NCBI GenBank assembly: GCA_006503475.1
Contig: RSEH01000048.1
Span: forward strand, 123,513 to 187,512
DNA: 64,000 nucleotides
Reading direction: 5' to 3'
Origin: Stentor roeselii
Lineage: Eukaryota; Ciliophora; Heterotrichea; Heterotrichida; Stentoridae
The notes under the pieces were generated by a model. That model had not been told where the DNA came from, searched no databases, and saw nothing but the letters and a program-made list of their open reading frames with translations. Shown here in pieces: positions 10,401-19,500 of this stretch (the stretch's first letter is position 1; the number at the start of each line of letters is the position of its first letter). Both the position numbers and the translations under genes were made by a program.

Positions 10401-10738
10401 CTCTGATCATCCACATCATCAGCTTTAAGATGCTCATGGTCAGTTCTTATTGGAATAAACTGAGTTTGATTGGAGTTGTTGGAGGACTCGGACTTTATCA
10501 TGTCTCGATGATCTTCTTGAATACAGCACCTGTCGCTTCTAGGATACAACCTGGACTTAACCAGTTGTATTACGCGCTCATGAGTCGACCGAAAAGCTGG
10601 ATCGTTATTTTCTTTGTACCGATCATCGCACTTATACCGGACTTCGTTCTTACCAGCTGGAATAAGATCTTTCATCCGACACCTGTTGACAATTTGATGG
10701 CGATTAAAAGGAAACAAGAGGAACTTAAGAAGAAATAA
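7466..10738 (+). CDS. P4-type ATPase (phospholipid flippase)
   Basis: 1090 residues, single exon, the usual length for P4-ATPases. In order: the N-terminal FLRAANIYFLVIS membrane entry, the actuator motif LDGETNLK (Asp near 183), the phosphorylation motif DKTGTLT (Asp 403), a nucleotide-binding domain with KGADSVM, a P-domain MLTGDKQETA, and the hinge GDGANDVNMIQTAHIGVGI (near 794). A C-terminal block of about six membrane helices follows. DGET instead of TGES marks the P4 class, which moves aminophospholipids or related lipids to the cytosolic leaflet. The start was chosen at the ATG 70 residues before the first membrane segment. No CDC50 partner gene is in the window. Confidence 0.97.
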   Translation: MVESATSDYQRLRNSNSENISSSTSAQNRVIHFNKPEAKALFCSNEIITTKYTILSWAPKSLLMQFLRAANIYFLVISVLTCMSFSPKKPFSIIFTFVMVLFFTMIKEGIEDYYRHKQDDQENNRTSHRVDQLSNEIMDIPSKEIKVGDIIRVNENEQIPADLAMLSSSDPKGIAFINTMNLDGETNLKDKIASESTKDKNDVISLARYSGKISCDKPNENLNNWKCTLEDSNGIRPLGMKQLLLRGCVIKNTEFVFGIVVYTGTDTKIVLNSKPAPRKVSNVLNLMNFILFSIFGLQIVICVVFSFLGIYWNNEVGVEHSYINLKEKNYLLDFFVGIGTFMVAYSSLIPISLYVSLEMVKIGLAYFMNHDKDMYYEEEDKRANCRTSDLVEELGQVEFVFTDKTGTLTCNIMEFKKCSIGGTIYGGGKRSSNIGVGQDTRPADIIKDKNHPEHQRIKDFFNLMAVCHSVFPNEDAKDKSKRKYQAASPDELALVDGSVDMDFIFWQREDGLVRVKHQGHLSTWQLLAEIPYSSERKRMSLIVRDPETDKIVLLMKGADSVMIPLLHKNDSIIALEEHLRQFAVEGLRTLVMAKRVIKEDKFNEWKAVWDQLSLSLDEDKDKKLEDHGSQLEKRLKLVGASAIEDRLQDGVPDAIKFLMNAHIRVWMLTGDKQETAIEIGKSCNLVQPFHTLVDLSSRSDEEFTSLLVYNVKKYELETKSIPEILEMRKRLSERMAIVIDGSTLAMALSRHKEKFFKMGLLADSCICCRVSPAQKAQVVELAKSNGPWITLAIGDGANDVNMIQTAHIGVGIIGKEGAQAVQSSDYALAQFRYLQKLLLVHGRWGYRRISLFICYYFYKNVAVVFCELCYAFFNGFSGQIYVLDTLTMMFNAVWTSWPCMLTFILEQDLNAEDSFKHPIAYKAGQLRQYFSMRVFWSWMIAAMWHGFVSLFLPFAAMAYAVDDDGRDTGLWWVSTLSFTLIIHIISFKMLMVSSYWNKLSLIGVVGGLGLYHVSMIFLNTAPVASRIQPGLNQLYYALMSRPKSWIVIFFVPIIALIPDFVLTSWNKIFHPTPVDNLMAIKRKQEELKKK

Positions 10739-10774
10739 ATTAGTTTCTAGTTGATGAAAATAAGGATTTTGAAG

Positions 10775-11473
10775 CTATTTTAGATTAGGGTCTAATGCTT
10801 TTAGTCTTGCTTCTCGAATGTCGAAGGTGTGTTTTGAAATACCTCGTTTTATGTACCAAAAGGCGAAGAGTGATGAGGCTATGAGAAGGAAGTAAGAGAA
10901 AAATAATAACCAGTTGTTTTTTGACTTTTGGTGTTTTATAGCGCCTTTGGATATTGCGCTTGGAGTCCCTGAAAAACATTGGGTTTCTTGAACTTTGAAC
11001 CCGAAGGCAGTGCATAAAGATTCACCGTCTTTCACGATCTCTTTCAATGAGAAACATATGAGACTGTTCCCGTGGCAGAACTCGATCTCTGCTGTGTTTG
11101 CCATGAAAAAATCGTTCTCGCATGAGGTAAACCATTTCTGGCAAAAGTCAGAACAGAGACCTGTTTTCAGTCCTTCCCCTCTACTTACGGCTTACACGTC
11201 TCCATCGCATTCATGGCAAAAGGCCTTTTGCATGTACTGTAGGCAGTTGTAGGAATAGCCTGAGTACCCGTCGAAGATTGGTGGGTCATTAAAAATCCTA
11301 TAAAACTTTTTATAAATCGCAAGTGCCGAGCTAGTATCACAACAAGTCCTAGAATTATGTTCGCCACAGAAAGGAAGAGCCGTATTGCTGACCTCCTTAC
11401 TGCTAAGGTGCTTAACAAGAGTAGTATTAACACAGACTCCATAAGCCGAAGCAATAAAAAGCGGAAGAATCAT
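10775..11473 (-). CDS. Folate-receptor-like Cys-rich membrane protein, one 15-nt intron
   Basis: Exons 11473-11196 and 11180-10775 are joined across intron 11181-11195, giving 227 residues. A signal peptide (MILPLFIASAYG) is followed by a Cys-rich ectodomain. Splicing creates CHECDGDVGEGLKTGLCSDFC and then QKWFTSCENDFF, which resembles the C..FC..WF.AC..D core of the folate receptor / riboflavin-binding family. Near the C-terminus lies a transmembrane helix (WLLFFSYFLLIASSLFAFWY) and a short basic tail, so it is a type I membrane protein rather than GPI-anchored. Ligand binding is not established. It lies between the flippase (tail-to-tail) and the EF-hand gene (12 bp downstream of it, same strand). 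Confidence 0.75.
11181..11195 (-). other. 15-nt spliceosomal intron
   Basis: The minus strand reads GTAAGCCGTAAGTAG. It contains an in-frame TAA; removal joins GDV to GEGLKTGLC and restores a continuous Cys-rich domain. A at position 10. Confidence 0.88.
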
Positions 11474-11485
11474 ATTTATATCAAA

Positions 11486-13303
11486 TTATTCACGATTTTG
11501 CAGCAGCTTTGAAATCAAGTCAGCCGAGCGAATTTTCAGCAAACCTCCTAAATTTGAGCACCGTGAATAGACAGAAAGACTGTCTTTAAACAATGTCGAA
11601 ATCTCTTCAAAAAACTGCAGCAGTCGAGGAGTAAAAATCTCTGAAAAATCAAACATTCCAGATGAAAAACCAGGAAAAGTCTCTAAAAACTCCTTCAAAG
11701 TCGCGAAATTTAACTCAAAATTCGAACTTCCTAATAAAAAAAATGACAGGATCGGATAAAGTGATGGAAAAAAAGGAAAAGACGTACAAATCACTGACAT
11801 CATCTTATTCCAATGTATCAAAAATCCTGAAATTTTAAAGTCCGTTCCAAGACTAGAGAAAAAATTGCTTCCTTTTAGGAAAAACTTGTGAAAAGGTTCA
11901 ATTGATGCGAGCTGCAGGTCTAAAAAGTCATTAGTTGGAGAAGTCAAAAGCTCATCAAGCTTTAGAAGGAATTTACTAAAAGGTTCCATCGACTCATTTT
12001 CAGTATCCAAGATGAAAGTTAAGAAAAATTCCGAGTCAACGACTTGAACATCAACTTCAATCGCATCTCTCAATTTTTTGCCATCAATGAAATTTCCACT
12101 GATAGATTCAATTAAAATCTCAGCTTGTTGCTTCAGAAAAGACTGACGGGCTTCACTTATTTTTTCATGTAAAAATGAATGCATTGAAATCCAAACCTCT
12201 TGACTGAAAAGTCCGAGTTTAAAGTTGACTTCATTTAAAATCTTTTCTCTCATGCTGCTTTTGCCTAACTTAACCTGCACTTGAGTCTGAGGGAAAAAAT
12301 CTTTTCCTATAACTAAGGAAAATTCTTTTTTGTGGGTTTTTTTATCGATGATTTGCCGGTTTTGAGTCATTTTTCTTAATAAAATTCGAGTTTCAGGAGA
12401 GTTAATCGTGATTTTTTTCGCCCATCCTAAAGCAGATTCAGAGAAACTCAGAGGTCCTTGTCGTCCTTTTTTCCACCAGAAGCAAAACTCTTCAAAGCTG
12501 ATTTTTCCATCTTTATCAACATCAATTCGTTTAAGTCCTTCCCTGATTTCTTCTAAACTGATATCATCTCTAATCTCTTTAAACCCTTTCAACAATTCAC
12601 TAAAGTCGATTTCTCCGTTTTTATTATCGTCTATTTTATTAAACAAGTCTTTCAACATATTCACAAGGTTCAGGTCTTCACTGCAGATCTTTTTAAATAA
12701 ATCTTTGCAGTTCCTCATCACTTGAATTCCAAGAGTTTCTGACATTTCCTCGATTTTCGTGTCTTTTTCTCGAGTTAGCAACGCCTGGACCCATACATGT
12801 TTAAACTGTTGATTAATTCTAAAGATTTCTTTGAAATCCTCAGCTTTTTCAATCAAATACGCAACACAATCAATAATTATAGGAACACTTGAAGAGTAAA
12901 TTGTGAAGCTTGCTTCAATCAGACGGTTATTGATATTTAAAGTTTCATGAAAACTTCGAGAAGGGAAGACTTGTCGAAGAGTTTTTCTGTTTTTTGTCCA
13001 GACGTAAATTTTGTATTCTTTTTGTGAGTTGCTTGATGTTTCTGATGAGTTTTGAAGAAGTTTGATGAATTCTTTTGATGCTGTTAAAGCTTCTTCGGAC
13101 TTGTTTGAACGGTCTGTTCGGGGGTTTCGAGGAGATCCACCTTGATGTAAATCAGGTTGCAACAAGGGTTTGAAGGGCTCTGATATTTGCGAAAAGTTTG
13201 GGTTGTTGGAGAGAAAGGATACGGACTGGTGGACTAGTGTGTCGTCAATGTTGGATGAGAGAGGGACTGATGCTTTGCTTGACTTGCAAGAACCACAACC
13301 CAT
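11486..13303 (-). CDS. EF-hand calcium-binding protein with acylation-type N-terminus
   Basis: 605 residues, single exon. The start MGCGSCKSS has Gly2 and neighbouring Cys, typical of N-myristoylation plus palmitoylation, so membrane attachment is likely. Two canonical EF-hands lie near residues 222 (DDNKNGEIDFSE) and 258 (DVDKDGKISFEE), with Asp at position 1 and Glu at position 12 of each loop. The rest is helical and hydrophobic-patterned with no recognised domain; a Ser-rich N-terminal linker (residues 20-95) precedes it. Probably a calcium-responsive membrane-associated regulator, which fits a contractile ciliate, though that is inference. Its 5' end faces the RDR gene across 248 bp. Confidence 0.85.
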   Translation of the reverse strand: MGCGSCKSSKASVPLSSNIDDTLVHQSVSFLSNNPNFSQISEPFKPLLQPDLHQGGSPRNPRTDRSNKSEEALTASKEFIKLLQNSSETSSNSQKEYKIYVWTKNRKTLRQVFPSRSFHETLNINNRLIEASFTIYSSSVPIIIDCVAYLIEKAEDFKEIFRINQQFKHVWVQALLTREKDTKIEEMSETLGIQVMRNCKDLFKKICSEDLNLVNMLKDLFNKIDDNKNGEIDFSELLKGFKEIRDDISLEEIREGLKRIDVDKDGKISFEEFCFWWKKGRQGPLSFSESALGWAKKITINSPETRILLRKMTQNRQIIDKKTHKKEFSLVIGKDFFPQTQVQVKLGKSSMREKILNEVNFKLGLFSQEVWISMHSFLHEKISEARQSFLKQQAEILIESISGNFIDGKKLRDAIEVDVQVVDSEFFLTFILDTENESMEPFSKFLLKLDELLTSPTNDFLDLQLASIEPFHKFFLKGSNFFSSLGTDFKISGFLIHWNKMMSVICTSFPFFPSLYPILSFFLLGSSNFELNFATLKEFLETFPGFSSGMFDFSEIFTPRLLQFFEEISTLFKDSLSVYSRCSNLGGLLKIRSADLISKLLQNRE

Positions 13304-13551
13304 TTTTTTTGAGTGGAAAGAAGATTAATGGAAGTTTGGTGAACAACTTTAGAAGTTAGAATGGAGAGTTGAGAATTTGGGTTTAAGTAAGTGGCTTTGA
13401 TACATGCGATTTATGTATGGAACTGTTTATTATTCTTCTATGAATTTTAATGGACTTTAACAAGCCCATTAGCTTATAAATGAATAAAGATTCACTTAGA
13501 TATTCACGCGATCAGATGAAGATGTGAAAATCTCACTAAATCCAGCTTATA
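13304..13551. promoter_or_regulatory. Divergent intergenic region (EF-hand gene / RDR)
   Basis: 248 bp separate two divergent start codons. The sequence is AT-rich with no reading frame or repeat that I can support. It presumably holds both promoters. Confidence 0.4.
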
Positions 13552-15933
13552 ATGTCACTTCAAGACTACAGAACCAACTGGGCATACCCAGAATTTTCAT
13601 CAGGATTCACTGTGAATTCGATTTTTTACACATCAAAAATTTTCCCATATGCCGCATCAAAAGACACAAAAACAAATGAACTTAAAATTTCATTCAAAGG
13701 CCCTTCTCAATATTTCCTTAAAATTTCAAAGCAAAACATAAAAGAAGCTATAATGACAGAAGAAAATGAACTTTTTTTAAAACTTCATCAAAGACCATTG
13801 CTCGAAAGTTCGAATTTCCGGGGTCGTATGTCGAGATCATCATACGAAGTACTTTTAAACGACGATTCAGATGAAATAACAAAGATTTTATTTCCTCATT
13901 TTTTGACCCTGAAGCTGAAAAAAGGTATTTTCTTTGAATTGATTTTAAACACAATAGTTGAATGGAAGATTCCAGTTGAATCAGGATTTTTCATTGAAGA
14001 AAACTGGACTTCAAGGCCTTGTTACTCAAATATTTTCGAGAACCCATCAATAGACTCCTCCGTAAAATACACCCTTCTCTGTTTTCTTACAAATTCCTTG
14101 ATGCAGCTGGAAGACCTAAACCAAAGAACCATCGAATCAGTTTCACAAGCCTCAGAAAAATCAATTTCCGACCTTTTCCATTCAAATCAATCATTATCCT
14201 CTAAAAGTCTCAACATTTTCCGAAATTCACAAAAAAACCTCGAAAGCCGCTTCAATCAAAAAAAGCCTGAAAGTCGATTTCAGATAAAAAAAGTCTTCAT
14301 TACCCCATCCTCTATAATTTTCCATCCCCCTTCAAACGAAATCGGAAACCGAGTGATCCGAAAGTACTCAGAACTAACTCAGTTATTCCTAAGAGTAAGT
14401 TTCACTGAAGAAGACCTAGAAAAGCGAAACTGGGCGACAAACAATTTGACAACTTCAAGATTTCGATCATTTTTAGACAGTCTTCGAATTTTAGACCTCG
14501 AATACGAATTTCTCGGTTTTTCCGGCAGTCAGATTAAAAGTCACTCATGTTGGATGATTGTAAAAACAGCTGACTCTTGGGCGGATCAAATCCGTGAAAG
14601 CCTTGGGGACTTTACAGGGTGTAAGACGATTGCAAAGTACTCCGCTCGTCTTGGTCTCTGCTTTTCAGAGACTCAAAAAACACTAAAAGTTCATGATTCA
14701 AGTATAGAAGAAATTCCTGATGTTGAGAGAAATGGATATATTTTCAGTGATGGCATTGGGATGATTTCTCCGGAGTATCTTTTGGAGGCAAGACATATCT
14801 TGAAAGTAAGCGACGATGAAGAAATTTGCGCTGTTCAGATTAGACTTGCTGGGTGTAAGGGTGTACTGGTTTTAGCACCTGAACTTGAAAATTCTATCAA
14901 AATCAGGCCTAGCATGTGTAAATTCGTTTGTAATGAACGAGAACTTGAAGTTTGTAACTTTGCGAAGTACAAAAGAGGATTTTTGAATAGACAGATTATT
15001 TTACTTCTTCATGGACTTGGAGTGCATGAACAGGTCTTTATAAGGATGCAAGAAAAAGAAGTGAATGACGCTCGGAAGATGCTTCAGGAAGATATTGACC
15101 AGGTTTATCGAAAAGTGAAGGAAAAGGGAATTATCACTGATTATCGAACTTTAACTCAAGGGATTCAAGACCAGTTTTTTTTTTATCAGAAGACTTTAAG
15201 AATAATGCAGTTAAAAGCGAGAATCCCTGTAAAAAAATCAGCGCTTTTAATGGGAGTGATGGACGAGTACAGAACTCTAGGACCTAAGGAGGTCTACATC
15301 AGAATCTCTAAAGATGGAAAGTCAACAGTCGTTGAAGGCCCAGTGGTCGTCGCGAAAAATCCTTGCTTACACCCTGGAGACATCAGACTTCTCACAGCAG
15401 TCAACTATCCACAAATCGCTCATCTTGTCAATGTCGTTGTTTTTTCTCAACTTGGGGAAAGGCCTGCTCCTCACATGTGCTCTGGGTCTGACCTTGACGG
15501 AGATGAATATTTCGTCACTTGGAAGTCAAAATTAACTAATATTCGAGAGGAATACCCTCTTGACTATGTTTCTGAAGATGGAAGGCAATATGAAGCTTTA
15601 AATGTTGAGAAGGTCAAGGATTACTTTGTGGATTATATGAGATATGATAGTCTTGGAAAAATCGCTAATTTACATGCACTTTTTGCTGATTTACATGGAA
15701 TTATGGCTTCTGATGCACTTTATTATGCTGAAAAACATGCGAAAGCTGTTGATTATCCGAAAACTGGAATTAAAATTTTTGAAAGCTCGAGTGTTAGTGA
15801 ATGGCCGGATTTCTTGGAAAGAGGATATTTGCCTTCGTATAAATCGCCTGGGATTTTAGGGAAACTTTATAGGAACTTGAATGGGTTTATTGAAAGGACT
15901 GAGGGATTTTCGTATAGGACTTTGGATATGTAG
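13552..15933 (+). CDS. Eukaryotic RNA-dependent RNA polymerase (RDR family, RNA silencing)
   Basis: 793 residues, single exon. The catalytic loop DLDGDEY (residues 647-653) within CSGSDLDGDEYFVTW is the DxDGD signature of cellular RDR/QDE-1 polymerases. Upstream lie the conserved blocks YIFSDGIGMISPEYL (about 400-414) and IRLAGCKGVLVLAPEL. The following GPVVVAKNPCLHPGDIRLL block is also typical. The enzyme copies single-stranded RNA into dsRNA for Dicer-dependent small RNAs. At 793 residues it is shorter than plant RDRs; the N-terminal 250 residues are divergent and the C-terminal tail is short. I see no frameshift or missing core residue. Its partners (Dicer, Piwi) are not in the window. Confidence 0.93.
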   Translation: MSLQDYRTNWAYPEFSSGFTVNSIFYTSKIFPYAASKDTKTNELKISFKGPSQYFLKISKQNIKEAIMTEENELFLKLHQRPLLESSNFRGRMSRSSYEVLLNDDSDEITKILFPHFLTLKLKKGIFFELILNTIVEWKIPVESGFFIEENWTSRPCYSNIFENPSIDSSVKYTLLCFLTNSLMQLEDLNQRTIESVSQASEKSISDLFHSNQSLSSKSLNIFRNSQKNLESRFNQKKPESRFQIKKVFITPSSIIFHPPSNEIGNRVIRKYSELTQLFLRVSFTEEDLEKRNWATNNLTTSRFRSFLDSLRILDLEYEFLGFSGSQIKSHSCWMIVKTADSWADQIRESLGDFTGCKTIAKYSARLGLCFSETQKTLKVHDSSIEEIPDVERNGYIFSDGIGMISPEYLLEARHILKVSDDEEICAVQIRLAGCKGVLVLAPELENSIKIRPSMCKFVCNERELEVCNFAKYKRGFLNRQIILLLHGLGVHEQVFIRMQEKEVNDARKMLQEDIDQVYRKVKEKGIITDYRTLTQGIQDQFFFYQKTLRIMQLKARIPVKKSALLMGVMDEYRTLGPKEVYIRISKDGKSTVVEGPVVVAKNPCLHPGDIRLLTAVNYPQIAHLVNVVVFSQLGERPAPHMCSGSDLDGDEYFVTWKSKLTNIREEYPLDYVSEDGRQYEALNVEKVKDYFVDYMRYDSLGKIANLHALFADLHGIMASDALYYAEKHAKAVDYPKTGIKIFESSSVSEWPDFLERGYLPSYKSPGILGKLYRNLNGFIERTEGFSYRTLDM

Positions 15934-16517
15934 GGATTTTAATTAAGGGTTGAGATTGGAGTTTGGGGTTTTTTTGAAGTTTTATAAGGTTTGAGAAGGT
16001 GCACAACAGTTAATTTATGATGAGATGGTGAGAATTAAGCAACTTCTGAAATTTTATATCAATATTGTTGGATTATTTATTGATACTTATTAAATAATAG
16101 GAGATCTATTTCTTTTATGCAATCAAAGATATGAGGTTAGTTTTAGTGGAAAGCATGATGCAACTTTTAAAAGGTTATGAATCATTTTACCATTATTAAC
16201 TCTTAAAATTGGAAAAATAAGTATCAAAAACTGAAGATCTTGGAAGGAACTCAGAAATATTATACAAAAGTTAGAAAATAAACAAAAAAAAATTTAATTC
16301 TTGTTAAAAATCTTAACATAACCCAAATTTAATCTTAAAAAAACCTCCTTAAAAAAAATATCATAAACTTTGTAATTCCAGTATCTCTATAAAATTCTCA
16401 TCAACTACCTAAATTTAAAATATTCCACTAAAATACCCATTCAATCTGCAAAGCATCCTTCACCTTCCACCCTAAAAATCCAAAATCCCTAAATTTTCCT
16501 ATCTCTAATAAACCATT
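15934..16517. other. 584-bp intergenic region, AT-rich
   Basis: It lies between RDR (3' end) and WDR90 (5' end). It is A/T-rich with poly-A runs and a pyrimidine-rich stretch before the WDR90 ATG. No reading frame, tRNA-like structure or repeat that I can support. Confidence 0.5.
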
Positions 16518-19500
16518 ATGAAAGGTGTTCAAGTCTGGCAACATCCCTACGTAGACGTATTTAAATACGTGTCCCTATCAGACTGGCGTCAAAGTTCAAA
16601 AGAAGGAGACGTGAGCGAAGCGATTGACAAGACATTAGGCAAAAAAGTGTTTAAACTTCAAGGGTCAGTCTCAGCATCGAACTACATCCAAATCCCGCGA
16701 CCGAAGAGTGAATTGAAATCTTTGGCCCTGAACGGAAAATACGTCTACATCGTCATGCAGGTCCCTCCAGGAAAGCTTTTTTCTTTGCACCTCGACCTTC
16801 AGGTGTTCAACACTCGGACAAACTCGGAAGAACCGCTTAAAGTCAGTCTTAGTAACTTGTTTAAAGAAAACAAACTTCAGAGCTTTCTTCAGGTTTCTTG
16901 CAAGATCGCGGCAAAGTGGACTGTTATATGTGTTGACCTTAAAAATCTACTTGCTGAGTATTTTGCTGAACGACTTGTACATAAGGAACTTCGATCTGTT
17001 AATCTTTGTGCGAATATGACTGTTAGAGGGGTTTATACTTCTGATATTTTGTACAGTCCTAAGACCATGCCTAAAGAAATCGCTTTGAAAAGTCCCAAAG
17101 TTGAAGACTGGAGCAAGTTTTACGACTGGATCTTTCTCCCAGAAAGATTCGCGGACGAAAACCTCGAAAGAGCCGAAGAAGATCCACCAAAAGCTCGAAG
17201 TTCAAGTGCAAGTAAGCCAAAAGAACCAAGAAAACTAGAAAAATCTTCCAAACCCCGTTCAAAGCAATTCGAAAAAAAGCCAACAGTTCCAAAACCTCCA
17301 AAAGAAGACTTAAAACCCAACCATTCAGATCCAATAAAAACTCCCTCAACCCCCGAAAACCCTTCAAAAACCTTAGAAAAACCTCCTGAATCCCCATCAA
17401 AGTTTCTTCCTCAAGTCCCAAACTCACAAGAAAGAAAAAAAAATTCAGGAAAATTAGTTCGTGCAATAAAAAAAAGCAATTCAGAGCCAAAGTTAGACAC
17501 AGTCCAAGAGCTAAACGAAAAAGGTCTTTTACCAGACCCGATTCTAGTTCTAGAAAACATCCTGTCAATAAGTCCGAAAGCAAATAGCTTGCTGTGGCTT
17601 CCAGGTGAGTATTTTTCATCATATCCAGGAGACTTCCGCGCTTCCTGCAACAAGATCCTGGTTTACGCTTCCCATTCAACAATAGTTGCGATAAACCCGG
17701 CGAACTCCCGAAAGTCTTTTTTCTTTGCCCATAATTCAGAAGTATCGATTCTTGGCCTTCATCAACATTTTCTAGTCTCAGCTGATGAGTCCTGCTTGAT
17801 TCTCTTCTGGCCGATCAAGTCAAGAAAGCGGCCAGTGCCGCTTTCAATAAAAAAATTCAAAGAAATCACTTTTTTTGCATTTTTTTCTAACAAGATGGTT
17901 GTTTCAGGCAAAGACGACCTGCGAAGGGACTCTTTGATTATTTTCGACACGAGTAAACTAGTGAAAAAACGAGAAATTATTCATATAGCTCAACAGTTAA
18001 GTGATTTCGAGCTAAAAGTCGTGAAGTTCTTTGAAGACACTAAATTAATTTCCTGTGGAAAAGAAGGAATTCGCATCTGGCAACTAAAAGACGATCATTT
18101 TACAAGTTCTTCAATAAATCCAATAGAAAAAGACCAGTCCATCTGCACAGACCTTGCGATATCCAATAAAAAAGCCTATGTGATTAACACGAAATCATCT
18201 GTTCTAATAATCAACTTGACAACTAAAGAATGTGAATCTTGTGTTTTTCTCAACTGTTCCGAACTCTTCAGAATCAAGATCTTAGAAGACATCGTCATGG
18301 TCTCCTCCGCCGACGCCTTCGTCCGGTTCTGGCCGTTGGACTTCAAAGAAGTTTACATGGAAGTCCAGCACAAGTCCAACGTGGTCGCCGCTGACATGCT
18401 CGGGACCAGTGCAGCGACTTTGACTGACTCAGGCGTTTTAGTCGCTATCGACTTAGAAGGCTCTTCTTTAACCTCACTGGGGAAGAACTACCCGGGTTCC
18501 CTTCATGTTTCAACAGGTTCTGATAAGTTTTGTGTTGTCAACAACGCGATTCACGTCTTTCAAAACGATTTTTCTCCTTTTTGTGAATTCGCAGCTGCTA
18601 AGGATGACCCGAAAATCGCTGCTGTTTCGAATTGTGGAAAGATTTTAGCTTGTGGGTTCTTTTCAGGAGCTGTTAGGGTTTTTGACTTGATCAGGATTCA
18701 GATGGTTGACGAGTTCTTGCATTTGAAAAGTCCTGTGGAATGCTTGAACTTTAGTCCTGATGGAAAAGTCTTGCTTTGTATTGTGGAAGATGGAAATTTC
18801 AGCGTTTTTGATGGGAATCAAGCGTTTCAGCCTGTGAAAGATGGAAAAATTGAAGTGCCTTGTGCGTTTAGTTCTGGATTTTCAAGTGATTCGATGTACT
18901 TCGCGATGATTAGCAACTTTAGCATGAGTGTTTCTTTGTTTTCAACGAGTCCTCTTGGGCAGAAGTTTAAAATCAATACAAATAACCCGTTTTTACATCT
19001 TGCGTTTAGTGGGAAGCTTTTGTTGACACTTTTGACAGACCCGAGCCAGATGAACTATTATTCTATTGTGGATAACAAACTGCTTAACTTCAAACAAGTC
19101 CAACTTCCTTGCCAACTGCTTAAATTTTCCGTTTCTAAAAACAATTCTTATATAATCGGGGCAAGTCCAGACTTTTCCCTAAAAGTTTTCGACTTTTTCT
19201 TCAGTTTTCCTTGCCAAGTGTTTTTAGGCCATTCTTCTGAAATCAAAGAAATTGTCTGGAACGATGAAAATTTGGCGACTTTATCAGAAAAGGACGGAGC
19301 ACTTTTCTGGAAGTTCAAAGGCGAGCTTTCTACAATAAAAAGTATTGAAAATGACTGTGAAGAAGTTGAAGAACTCTCAGAAGAAAGTGAAGCTCCTGTT
19401 GAAGTCGACGTAGAAAGAGAGGTAGAAGCTTATTTAAGACATGTTGAAAATATCACTGCGAACATGATGGTAAATTCCAGTCCAAGTCTCAGCTTTTTAT

